DNA from: Steromphala cineraria
Lineage: Eukaryota > Mollusca > Gastropoda > Trochida > Trochidae
DNA length: 64,000 nucleotides
NCBI GenBank assembly: GCA_916613615.1
Contig: OU744728.1
Span: 33,626,450 to 33,690,449, forward strand
Direction: 5' to 3'
Within the stretch, counting starts at the first letter, position 1; each line of letters starts with the position of its first letter. Under the pieces are notes generated by a model that was not told where the DNA came from, did not search any database, and saw nothing but the letters and a program-made list of their open reading frames with translations. Shown here in pieces: positions 48,239-57,540 of the stretch. The position numbers were made by a program, and so were the translations under genes.

Positions 48239-49300
48239 TCTACGCTCAACACTCACATTTTGACAAACCCTTACGAACCGGAAACGCCCACAGACACTCT
48301 CTTGAATTTCGACTTTGTTACGCCAGTCGTTCCCTCTCCAGTAGGGGGGCAATTACAACGTTACACCAGGAATTGGAACCAGATCACTCAGGATTCGTGG
48401 ATTTGATCCGTGATCTCCGAAGGTTATCAACTCCAGTTTCAGACGCGCCCGCCCCTAGCCATCCATCCGCAGGGAAGAAGATACGTCTTACAAGGGAAGC
48501 GTCTGTCAGCTGCTCTACTGGCAATAGAGCAGCTGTTGCTGAAGGAGGCTGTCGTAGAACTCTCTCCACAGGATACATCCAAGGGATTCTACTCCCCAGA
48601 TTTTCTAGTCCCCAAGAGGGACACAGAGGAGATGCGTATGATAATAGATCTAAAGATTCTCAACAAGAACTTTCTATCTCCTCCTCCAAGATTCACCATG
48701 GAATCTCTAAAGAACGTACGCAAGCTAGTACAGTTGGGAAGCAAGTTTGTGTGTATGGACTTAAAGGATGCTTACCTCCACATACCTATCCATCCTTTGT
48801 CTCAGAGATATCTCAGGTTCGCCGTCAACGGCCGAAAGTTCCAATTTCGCGTCCTCCCCTTCGGCGTGTTCATCGCCTCGGGTTGTTCACGATGATCATG
48901 AAACCGTTGCTCCTTTTTCTACATCTCAGGGGAATTGCCATTCACGGATACCTGGACGATTTTTTAGCGAGACATCTGTCGACATCGATGCTCATCAGAC
49001 ACACCAGATTTGCGATCCATGTCTTCTCTCACCTCGGATGGTTAGTCCACCCAGACAAGTCCGAGCTTACTCCTACCCCCAGGATCAAGTTCCTGGGAGC
49101 TTTCCTCGACGCAGACAAGGGTTACATCTTCCCACTCCAGGACCGTTGGCTAGTGACACGGACCTTAATCCTCTCTCTCTTGACCACTCGTTCGGCCACT
49201 CTAAGGAAATGGATGTCACTCCTAGGATTCCTCACTTCCATTCAGGCCTTTACGTTTAAACCTAAGACACACACAGACATGGATAAACGACAACAGGAGT
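48239..49300 (+). pseudogene. DIRS reverse transcriptase (one stop, one frameshift)
   Basis: The frame enters from an overlap with gag (VVPSPVGGQL...WNQITQDSWI). It meets a TGA at 48404-48406 and resumes with YQLQFQTRPPL, FLVPKRDTEEMRMIIDL and VCMDLKDAYLHIPIH (RT motif A). Near 48876 the frame shifts by one. The continuation carries IHGYLDDFL, whose YLDD active site is at 48949-48960, then GWLVHPDKSELTPTPRIKFL (motifs D/E). The order and motifs match DIRS and gypsy-like RT. It is non-functional as it stands. Confidence 0.9.
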
Positions 49301-50190
49301 TTGCATCTCAATCTAGCCATAAGCTGTCCCCCTCATGTATGTCAAGAACTCACATGGTGGACTCAGGAGTCCAATGTACTCTCGGGAACAAGGTTCACGG
49401 ACCCCCAACCGCAATTTACCATCTTCACAGATGCATCGCAGGAGGGCTGGTGTGCCCACATGGAGGATTTGGAGACGTCGGGCATATGGTCGCATCAGGA
49501 AGTGGGACTTCACATCAACCTGTTAGAGTTACTCGCAGTAATCAGAGCCTTCAGTACGTGGTGGAGGAGACTGTTCAAAGATGATCGCGTCGGACAATGC
49601 GACGGTCGTATCTTATATCAACAAGCAAGGCGGCACCAGATTCCAGAGCCTGATGACCTTAACTCGTCGTCTGTTCTCTCTGACAGACCAGTTCAAAGTA
49701 ATCCTCAGGGCAAGACACATTCCCGGGAGACTGAATGTGAGAGCCGACACTCTGTCGAGAAGAAATCAAGTAATCCAAACGGAATGGACACTGAACAAGG
49801 AAGCCTTCCAGCTAATCTCAGACAGATGGGAGACCCAGAGCATCGATCTGTTCGCGACAAGTCGGAATCATCAGCTCCCAACGTATATCAGCCCTATACC
49901 GGATCCCCTTGCCTGGGCAGTAGAAGCCCTCTCCACCTCTTGGGACGGCATGGTAGCTTATGCGTTTCCCCCAATCAAGATCATCCCAGACGTACTAGCA
50001 AGGATTGCGTCACAGGACTGCCTAGTTTACCTAGTCGCCCCAGCTTGGCCCACGAGGCCGTGGTTTCCCAATCTGTTGGAGTTATTGACGGACTACCCTC
50101 TCAATCTACCACTCTGGGAGAACCTGCTATTTCAGCCGCACTCTCTAAGGAATCACGGGAATCTGTCAACACTCAACCTTCACGTGTGGA
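49301..50190 (+). pseudogene. DIRS RNase H and linker (frameshift near 49582)
   Basis: The first frame contains FTIFTDASQEGW (first catalytic Asp, about 49420-49460) and LLELLAVIRAF (catalytic Glu). After a frame change at about 49582, the next contains IASDNATVVSYINKQGG (third acidic site) and the RHIPGRLNVRADTLSRR motif near 49720-49766. A tail with SIDLFATSRN and ISPIPDPLAWAVEALS is the linker typical between DIRS and Ngaro RNase H and the recombinase. Confidence 0.88.
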
Positions 50191-51249
50191 GATTATCGTC
50201 CAATCCCTCAAGGCACAAGGTTTCGGGGGAGAGTCTTCGGAAGCTGTTGTCAAGTCTGTCAGACCATCTACAGCGAGACTCTACGACGCTAAGTGGCGAA
50301 TCTTCACAGAGTGGAGACGACAACGAGAATTGTTAAACTCAGAGATTACTATTCCCATGATCGCGGACTTCCTTCTACACCTAAGGAATGTGAGAAAACT
50401 GAAACATGGCACGATAGAGGGTTACAGATCAGAGCTTCAGTATGTGACATTCAAGGAATTTCTGTTGGTCCAGACAAGTCATTACACAGGATGATTAGGT
50501 CATTCCAGATCAAGGATATCACCACTCCCTCAGTTTTTCCCAAGTGGGATCTGTGCATTGTGCTGCAATCTTTGATGAAAGGTCCGTATGAACCCCTGAG
50601 TTCTGTTCCCCTCAAGTTTTTATCTTTTAAAACAGCCTTTCTACTGGCTTTCGCTTCAGCCGCACGTGTCTCAGAACTCCATGCTATCGACAATTCCTCC
50701 ATTAGATTTGCTAGCGATAAGTCGGAAGTATCCTGCCGTGCTTTACCAGAGTTTTTAGCTAAGAACCAGTCTTCAGCTGAAGGACCACTAGGTACGAGAA
50801 CGTATAGAATACGAGCTCTGCCTATCTCTACTTCGCGTTCTTACAAGGAAAGGTTACTCTGCCCAGTCAGATGTTTGAGATGGTATCTCCAGAGAACAGC
50901 TCCTTTTCGAAGAAACAGGAGAAGGTTGTTTTTATCATGTAAAACAGCAATGGATACGGAGATTTCAAAGAACACTATATCCTCATGGCTTAGGAAGACT
51001 ATCGTGTATGCCTATCAGATCATAGACCAAGATACGGTGAATATCAAGTTTTCTCCGCATGAGATTAGAGCGCTATCTTCCTCACTATCAGCTTGGAAAT
51101 CAGTATTAATCCAACAGCTCGGAGCCACTTGCCAATGGAAAGGATCCAATACGTTCATATCTTCCTACCTGCGGGATATAACACCTTCTCTCTCAGGAAT
51201 CAGCGAGTTGGGCCCGCTAGTGGTGGCTCAGCACGTAACTCAAGGATAG
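50191..51249 (+). pseudogene. DIRS tyrosine recombinase (frameshift near 50460)
   Basis: The N-terminal SAM-like core-binding part is in one frame (SVRPSTARLYDAKWRIFTEW, IPMIADFLLHL). The catalytic part is in the next. Catalytic residues are visible: Arg in ASAARVSEL (codon 50665-50667), His-x-x-Arg in SPHEIRA (51058-51069), and the nucleophile Tyr in ISSYLRD (codon 51166-51168). The C-terminus ends at 51249. Apart from the frame break the catalytic set is complete. I do not see the DNA methyltransferase-like domain carried by some DIRS elements. Confidence 0.9.
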
Positions 51250-51288
51250 GAAAGAAAGAGGGGGGGGATATGACGTATGGAGAAATAG

Positions 51289-51356
51289 ACCGGAAGTGAC
51301 GTCATAATAAACCGGAAGTGACGTCATAATGACGTCAAAACCGGAAGTGACGTCAT
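51289..51356 (+). promoter_or_regulatory. Three ETS+CRE composite sites in the DIRS 3' region
   Basis: ACCGGAAGTGACGTCAT occurs three times (51289-51305, 51311-51327, 51340-51356), with an extra TGACGTCA at 51330-51337 between copies 2 and 3. CCGGAAGT is the core ETS-factor site and TGACGTCA the perfect CRE bound by CREB/ATF factors. A weaker version (TACGTCATATCCGAACCGGAA) lies at 51412-51432. Function as an enhancer or promoter is inferred from motifs only. Confidence 0.6.
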
Positions 51357-51657
51357 AGGTAGTTTAAGAAATTTAAGTGAATTCGGAATATTTGAAGGTT
51401 TTAAGGAATTACGTCATATCCGAACCGGAAAGAACCTAACATAATTGCCTAATGGTATGCACTCACAATAACATGAAGTACTCAGGTGAAAGTGATAATA
51501 AACGATGTTTAGCATGAGGTCAGTTGTGTTATTCTTACAAGCATTATATTTAACCTAAGATCATGACTATTGGGAGTAATTTAACTAAGTTGTTTCTAGT
51601 TATTGGCATATTAAGTAAAGGGACATCGCCTGGATCCCTCCTCCGATATGTGTAATT

Positions 51658-51753
51658 CGGGCTAACTTCGTCCCAGAGGTTAGTTTATGCCAATAATTAG
51701 GAACAATTACATTTATTGTTAGTAATTATTAGTAAACTCACCTCTGGGACGAA
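51658..51753 (+). repeat. DIRS internal complementary region (ICR)
   Basis: The first part (51658-51698) is the complement of the left end 45746-45786. The second part (51696-51753) is the complement of the right end 52053-52110. The two parts meet at TAAT/ATTA (around 51695-51698). In DIRS replication the ICR templates completion and circularisation of the cDNA, so it mirrors the circle junction. Confidence 0.92.
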
Positions 51754-51842
51754 CAATGTATCCCACCCAGAGTTTACAGATCTCTAATTCCTCCCCACAT
51801 GTGTTCCAGGTGATGTGTTTTTTGACGTTGAACGTGCAGTAC

Positions 51843-52110
51843 GAGAATATGTCGCATCATCACTCAGACAAGGGAGAGTACTCCAGCTAGAAGAAGGGAG
51901 TTGCATACCACTAATGGTAATTATGACTTAGGTTTTTTTTTCTTTATTTTTAATCTAGACTTCTACAGGTACGTTTGACTTAGGTTTTTTTCTCTTTATT
52001 TTTAATCTAGACTTCTACAGGTACATTCCGAGGAACTAAGAGAAGGGCTTACTTCGTCCCAGAGGTGAGTTTACTAATAATTACTAACAATAAATGTAAT
52101 TGTTCCTAAT
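51843..52110 (-). repeat. DIRS right inverted terminal repeat with internal duplication
   Basis: Inverted relative to 45746-45936, but longer because a ~50-bp block (GACTTAGGTTTTTTTC through CTTCTACAGGTAC) occurs twice in tandem here (about 51927-51971 and 51978-52022) and once in the left repeat. The final 58 bp (52053-52110) is complementary to the ICR and is absent from the left repeat. Confidence 0.9.
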
Positions 52111-52424
52111 CAAAGATCAAAGAGTTAAAAAATACCAACAGAAGTCACAAGTATCAATTTTAAGAGATATTTTATGTGTGCTTCCCTAGAAAATTTCTGA
52201 CAAGGAAAGGTTTACTGTTGAAAGATTATATTTTAAGGCAGCTTCAATCAATGTCAAGTGTCTACACAAGTATGGCGAAATAAGTCTTCACATAAAGAAC
52301 ACAATGGGCTTACATTGCAAACTAAGTTTACAGTTAAAATATAATCCCAATATCCTGATATGAAATATTTCCATTTCTGTATTGATTACAGGTATCTGAA
52401 ATCACATCACATATAGTTTAGAAT
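52111..52424. other. Intron 3 sequence after the DIRS element
   Basis: AT-rich sequence; nothing recognised apart from the DIRS right junction. Confidence 0.5.
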
Positions 52425-52940
52425 TTGAGACTTTGTGGCCCCTACAAATGGGAAACCACATTGGCCAGCGCAAAATTAAATATGAAGCCTGATGAGCTAC
52501 AGAGCCAATGGCTCTATTTTTATCTTCTCCAGAAGCATAAAGCCTAGAAAGCTGAAACTTTGTGTACAGACTCCTTGACTAGTGAGGATTATAAATTGTA
52601 GCTTTGGTGGCCCTGAGGGGCCACAACCATAAAACCTATTTTCATCTTCTTCCCCAGAAGGATAAGGCCTAGAAAGATGAAACTTTGTGTACAGACTCCT
52701 TGGCTAGTGAGGATTATAAATTGTAGCTTTGGTGGCCTTGTGGCCCGGGACATGTCCTGAAAATCTGTTTTCATCTTCTCCAGAAGTATAAGGCCTAGAA
52801 AACTGCAACCTATCGCCTATATACTTTGTTTTAGGATTGGTGACCCTGTGGCCCCTACAAAGGGGGAACCACATTGGCCACATTCAACAGCATAATTAAT
52901 ATGAAGCCTGATGAGCTGCAGAGTCAATTGCTCTTTAACC
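52425..52940 (+). mobile_element. Two consecutive 3' ends of hairpin-start elements
   Basis: GAAGCCTGATGAGCT followed by hairpin AGAGCCAATGGCTCT (52501-52515) closes one element. About 2.5 core units of the same family follow directly and close with a second 3' end, GATGAGCTGC AGAGTCAATTGCTCT (hairpin 52920-52934). No 5' hairpin separates them, so the second is 5'-truncated or the two derive from one element by internal duplication. Confidence 0.75.
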
Positions 52941-53030
52941 CACCCCAAACGGCTGCCCCCCCTCTCTAATAAATGACCAGTCACTTAGGTTTGTCTTGAG
53001 GGATATGTGCTATGTGGTTACATTAGGCCA

Positions 53031-53420
53031 ATCTCACCCAAGTGTCTTCTGATATCAAATATATCAACAAAAGTTGATAAAAGTAACAAATATCCGAGGC
53101 TTGCCAGATTCTATTTATCATCCAAAATCATTTTTCATCACATTAGCATGAAAAATGTACATCTTTGATCATTGCATAGCCCTAAACCTTCTAAACTAGT
53201 GATGTCATAGCATTGTGACGTCATTGTGTTTATGACGACTTAGCTTTGTTACGTCATTACTGATGATGTAAAATGTTTGTGATGTCATGTATTTTCTGAT
53301 TTCAGGGCATTGTTCAAAATCTACTGTCAAAGCGATATCTCCTAGGAGATATCGCTTGATCTTCCACAAGCGATATCTCCTGTGGAACACAGTTTTGGAT
53401 AATAAAACATTGTGAATGGT
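53031..53420 (+). repeat. Direct repeat upstream of exon 4 (partner 54039-54245)
   Basis: CCAAGTGTCTTCTGATATCA, GTTGATAAAAGTAACAAATA and CTACTGTC...AGATATCGCTTGATCT recur in order about 1 kb downstream, after exon 4. This copy holds an additional ~130 bp (53120-53320) and a 28-bp palindrome. Confidence 0.75.
53330..53357. repeat. 28-bp perfect palindrome
   Basis: AAGCGATATCTCCT followed directly by its exact complement AGGAGATATCGCTT, with no loop. A third half-copy, AAGCGATATCTCCT, lies at 53369-53382. Confidence 0.9.
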
Positions 53421-53612
53421 CAGGAGGAGACCTGATTGAAGAATATATTCACTAATATTTTTTTTGGCCAAATTTTGGGTCTCCTTCTTTCAGTTCAAAA
53501 ACTCTTTAACTGTTTAGAGCCTCTCAGCTGATTAGCTAGGAAGATCACTGCTAAAAGTGTGTGTGTCTGTGAGTATACATGGATGTTTGAAGCTAAAACT
53601 GTGTGTGTGCAG

Positions 53613-53818
53613 GTGACCTCTGGAGCTATGACTACCAGAGTGAGAAGTTCGTGGTGTCCCCGGAGCCCGACGTCAGTGTACACCAGCTGGACCCCCTCAA
53701 ACACAAGTGTCTCGTGCTGGCCTCAGACGGGCTCTGGAACATGATGAAAGCTGAGGAAAGTGTGGCTATTGTTGCTGACCTCGAGATGCAATTTGAGGAA
53801 AGAGTTGTCAACGATCCT
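53613..53818 (+). CDS. PPM1D: PPM1D/Wip1-like phosphatase, exon 4 (residues 221-289), gene continues past window
   Basis: The acceptor TGTGTGCAG ends at 53612 and the donor CCT|GTGAGT follows 53818. The exon completes the Gly codon split by intron 3 (GDLWSYD) and leaves phase 0. It encodes [15 protein letters not shown] and then [12 protein letters not shown]; Asp259 of ASDGLWN is a conserved metal ligand of the PPM fold. The last PPM motif (the C-terminal Asp-Asn pair) and the C-terminal tail are not in the remaining 10 kb, so at least one more exon lies outside the window. The exon is bracketed by a duplicated repeat (53031-53420 and 54039-54245). Confidence 0.92.
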
Positions 53819-54038
53819 GTGAGTTCCAGTCCTTGCCTCCGTTTTTCTCATCATATAACCCTTAAGAATGTCCTTTGTCTATCTAGTAACAGATGGTGCA
53901 TGGTTCATCCATCTGGCCATCTGGCCATCACCCCCTTCAAAAATATTCATCTTAAAATCTTGTGTACAGACTTGCTAGCTGTTTGGGTTTCTAATTTATA
54001 GATATGCTGACCCTGGAACCCGTAGGAGATACATAGAG

Positions 54039-54245
54039 AATCTCAACCAAGTGTTTTCTGATATCAAGTATATCAACACGAGTTGATAAAAGTGACAAAT
54101 ATCCAAGGCTTGCTGAGGATATTTTTACTTTTATCAAAGAGTCTACTGTCAGAGAATATACTGTCCATACAATATATCCTAGGAAATAACGCTTGATCTC
54201 ATGTAAGCCAAATCTCCTATTTTTGGATTATGAATAATGATAGGA
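54039..54245 (+). repeat. Direct repeat downstream of exon 4 (partner 53031-53420)
   Basis: Diverged copy of the upstream block (CCAAGTGTTTTCTGATATCA, GTTGATAAAAGTGACAAATA, ATATCCTAGGAAATAACGCT). The palindrome of the upstream copy is degenerate here. Confidence 0.7.
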
Positions 54246-54267
54246 AGGTAATAATTTCATCTGAGGA

Positions 54268-54540
54268 TTAAAAATTGTAGCTTTAGTGGCCCTTTGGCCC
54301 CTAATAAGGGCCACATATGCCACGCCCTAAAAACCTATTTTCATCTTTTCACCAAAAGCAGCATAACCTATTTTCTAATCTTTTTTCTCTAGAACCTTCA
54401 GGACTAGAAAGCTGAAGCCTGGTCTACAGTCTCTTAAGTTAGATAAATTGTATATTTTGTGACCATGTGGCCCCTTCTAAGGGGGAAACCACATTTGCCA
54501 CACACTTTTGTGTCCCATTCAAAGGGCCACAACTCTGTTA
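54268..54540 (+). repeat. Fragment of the 146-bp tandem-core family
   Basis: CTAATAAGGGCCACA, CCTAAAAACCTATTTTCATC and GGACTAGAAAGCTGAAGCC in family order, about one and a half units, decayed, no terminal hairpins. Confidence 0.7.
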
Positions 54541-55435
54541 GAAAATATCAGATGTTGAATCTGTTTATTATACCCCCGCCTTACAGCGTAAGCGGGGGTA
54601 TATAGCGTTCATTCTTTCCGTCCGTCCGTCCGTCCGTCCCAAAACTTTGTGCGGAGCAGATCTCCAAAACTATGCATGCTAGCCTCATCAAACTTCATAC
54701 ACATGTCAACCATGACCCCTAGTTGTGCCTTTTGAGGGTTAGAACTATTTCTGAATTTTAATTTTTGCGGTTTCCATGGAAACGTGACTAAAAAGTGACT
54801 CTTTGAGGAAGTCATTTTGTGCGGAGCATATCTCCAAAACTATGCATGCTAGCTTTATCAAACTTCATACACATGTCAACCATGAACCCTAGTTGTGCCT
54901 TTTGAGGGTTAGAACTATTTCTGAATTTTCATTTTTGCGGTTTCCATGGAAACGTTACTAAAAAGTGACTCTTTGAGGAAGTCGTTTTGTGCGGAGCAGA
55001 TCTCCAAAACTATGCATGCTAGCTTCATCAAACTTCATACACATGTCAACCATGATCCCTAGTTGTGCCTTTTGAGGGTTAGAACTATTTCTGAATTTTC
55101 ATTTTTGCGGTTTCCATGGAAACGTGACTAAAAAGTGATTCTTTGAGGAAGTCGTTTTGTGCAGAGCAGATCTCCAAAACTATGCATGCTAGCTTCATCA
55201 AACTTCATACACATGTCAACCATGATCCCTAGTTGTGCCTTTTGAGGGTTAGACCATCACATTTTTTTTATTTTTGGCAGTTTCCATGGAAACATGACTA
55301 AAACAGTGACTCTATGACAAAGTCTTTTGTCGGATCATATCTCCAAAACTATTTATGCTAGCTTCACCAAACTTCATACACATATCAACCATGATCCCTA
55401 GATGTGCCATTTGAGGATTAGACCCTCACATTTTT

Positions 55436-56923
55436 TTAGCTCATCTGGCCTGTAAGGCCCGATGGGCTTATGGCATGGCATGGTGTCCGGCGTCCGTCCG
55501 TCTGTCCGTCCGTCCGTCCGTAAACTTTGTGGAATTTCGACTTTTTCTCCAGAAGCATAAGGCCTAGAAAGCTGAAACTTTGTGTACAGACTCCTTGGCT
55601 AGTGAGGATTATTAATTGTAGCTTTGGTAGCCCTGTGACCCCAAATAAGGACCACAGGGGCCACACTCTAAAAACCTATTTTCATCTTCTTCTCCGGAAC
55701 CATGAGGCCTAGAAAGCTGAAACTTTGTGTATAGCCTCTTTGAAGAGTGAGGATTATAAATTGTAGCTTTGGTGGCCCTGTGACCCCTGATAAGGGCCAC
55801 AGGGGCCACACCCTAAAAACCTATTTTCATCTTCTCCAGAACCATAAGGCCTAGAAAGCTGAAACTTTGTTTGCAGACTCATTGACTGGTGAAGATTATA
55901 AATTGTAGCTTTGGTGGCCCTGTGACCCCTAATAAGGGCCACAGGGGCCACGCCCTAAAAACCTATTCATAGTCTTTCCAGAAGCATAAGGCCTAGAAAG
56001 CTGAAACTTTGTGTACAGACTCCTTGACTAGTGAGGATTATGAATTGTAGCTTTGGTGACTCTGTTGACCCTAATAAAGGCAACAGGAACGTCCTTCAAA
56101 TCTATTTTCATCTTCTTCTACTGAAGTATAAGGCCTAGAAAACTGAAACTTGTCTCCTTTATACTTAATTTTATGATTGGTGCCCTTGTGGCCTCTACAA
56201 AGGGGCAATCACATTGGCCACACTCTACAGCATAATTATCCCCCGCCACTAAGTGGAAGGGGGATATAGGTTTGAGCTCCGTGCGTCCGTCCGTGTGTCC
56301 GTGCGTCCGAGTTAAAGGAGCCAATTTTTCTCAGAACCCGTTAAAGGTAGGATTATCAAATTTTTTGTGTGCCTTCAGGGTATCAATACCTTGATGGAGT
56401 TCGAAAATCAGAACCGCGTAAATATCTTTTCCGGAGTTATTGCCCTTTTACGTTTTTTGGGGACTCTGTTCGAGGTGTCTTCAAAGGAGCCAATTTTTCT
56501 CAGTAACCATTTAAGATAGGATCATCAAATTTGATGTGTGCCTTCAGGGTATCAATAGCTTGATTGAGTTTGAAAATCAGAACCGCGCAAATATTTTTTC
56601 CAGAGTTATTGCCCTTGTTACCTTTTTTAGGACTCTGTTCGAGGTGTCTTCAAAGAGCCAATTTTTCTCAGAAACTGTTACAGATAGGATCATCAAATTT
56701 GATGTGTACCTTCAAGGTATCAATACCTTGATGGAGTTCTAAAATCAGAACCCCGCAAATATTTTTCTGGAGTTCGGTGTCATATTTTTAAATACACTCG
56801 AGTATTTAGGAGAAGGTTCTGACTTAATTCAAAATAAGAATAAATCTGGCGGGGGATGTTGATGACTATGTCTTCTTGTTGATGATGAAGCCTGATGAGC
56901 TACAGAGCCAATGGCTCTATTTT
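55436..56923 (+). mobile_element. Hairpin-start element B (AGCTCATCTGGCCT) nested in A
   Basis: 5' hairpin 55438-55468, (CGTC)n at 55490-55522, about five ~145-bp core units, then the 3' signature GCCTGATGAGCT with hairpin AGAGCCAATGGCTCT (56904-56918) and ATTTTT. It interrupts a T-run of element A between CCTCACATTTT and AATTTTTGGCGG. The expected internal text CAGCATAATTA...ATGAAGCCTG is itself broken by element C. Confidence 0.82.
56237..56884 (+). mobile_element. Hairpin-start element C (TATCCCCC) nested in B
   Basis: 5' hairpin 56237-56266 (TATCCCCC / GGGGGATA with CCACT/AGTGG inner stem), GTCCGTCCGTGTGTCCGTGC tract, and three ~168-bp units beginning AGCCAATTTTTCTCAG (about 56320, 56488, 56655). 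The inverted terminus GGCGGGGGAT follows at about 56849-56858, then a weak GACTATGTC hairpin and CTTCTTGTTG. It splits the CAGCATAATTA / ATGAAGCCTG sequence of B, which is contiguous in the related copy at 52889-52909. Confidence 0.78.
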
Positions 56924-57540
56924 TAATTTTTGGCGGTTTCCATTGAAACATGACTAAAACAGTGATTCTATGATAAATTACTTTGTCCTCAACATATTTC
57001 CTGAAATATACATCTCAGCTTCACCAAATTTGCTACAAATGTCAATCGTGATTGCTGGATATGCCTTGTGAGAGTTAAACGATATATATGGATTTTCTTC
57101 TCTGTGGTTTCTTTGGAAAACATTACTTACAAAGTGACTCAACAAAACTAGTTTTGTCCTCAGTGCATCTCGTAGAATATTCATGATAACTACCTCAAAT
57201 TTGAAACAAAGATCAACCATTATCTCTAGATGTACCCTTTTAATTGTAAAACCTATTAATGAATTCGGTATTTGGGTTTCAGTTGAAAGAAGACTTACAC
57301 AATGACTTACTGTATACTCAACTATCATACTTTAACCAATATTAATCAGTTTTACTATTTGAAATTCTTTGAACAAAGTGGGGAGCGGGGGTATGTGAGC
57401 TTTGCTCGCTTCTTCACTTGTTACATTCTATTCTTCAATGGTTGTGCAACAAATTCACAACAGATCGTTATTATATAAAAGTTGATATTTAAGAAAATGA
57501 TTGGACATATCTTTTTACATTTTTTGCAGTTTTTCAATTT

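Larger units (their letters stand above)
45746..52110 (+). mobile_element. DIRS-type tyrosine-recombinase retrotransposon, full length, degraded ORFs
   Basis: It contains, in DIRS order, gag-like ORF, RT, RNase H and tyrosine recombinase, with inverted terminal repeats and an internal complementary region (ICR). Both ends carry the tetranucleotide TAAT (45746-45749 and 52107-52110). The ICR reads as the exact circle junction of the two ends, centred on a single TAAT. There is no other target duplication, as expected for recombinase-mediated integration. Frameshifts and stops in every ORF show it is no longer active. It sits in intron 3 in the sense orientation. Confidence 0.93.
54569..57424 (+). 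mobile_element. Hairpin-start element A (TATACCCCCGC), 170-bp core, host of nested elements
   Basis: 5' hairpin 54569-54602 (TATACCCCCGC / GCGGGGGTATA), then a TCCGTCCG tract, then 170-bp units (GCGGAGCAGATCTCCAAAAC at 54651, 54821, 54991, 55161) that decay along the array. After an interruption at 55436-56923 the same core continues (TTTTTGGCGGTTTCCATTG) and the element ends with the inverted terminus GCGGGGGTA (57385-57393), hairpin GAGCTTTGCTC (57397-57407) and CTTGTTAC. A is thus complete but split by element B. Confidence 0.82.
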
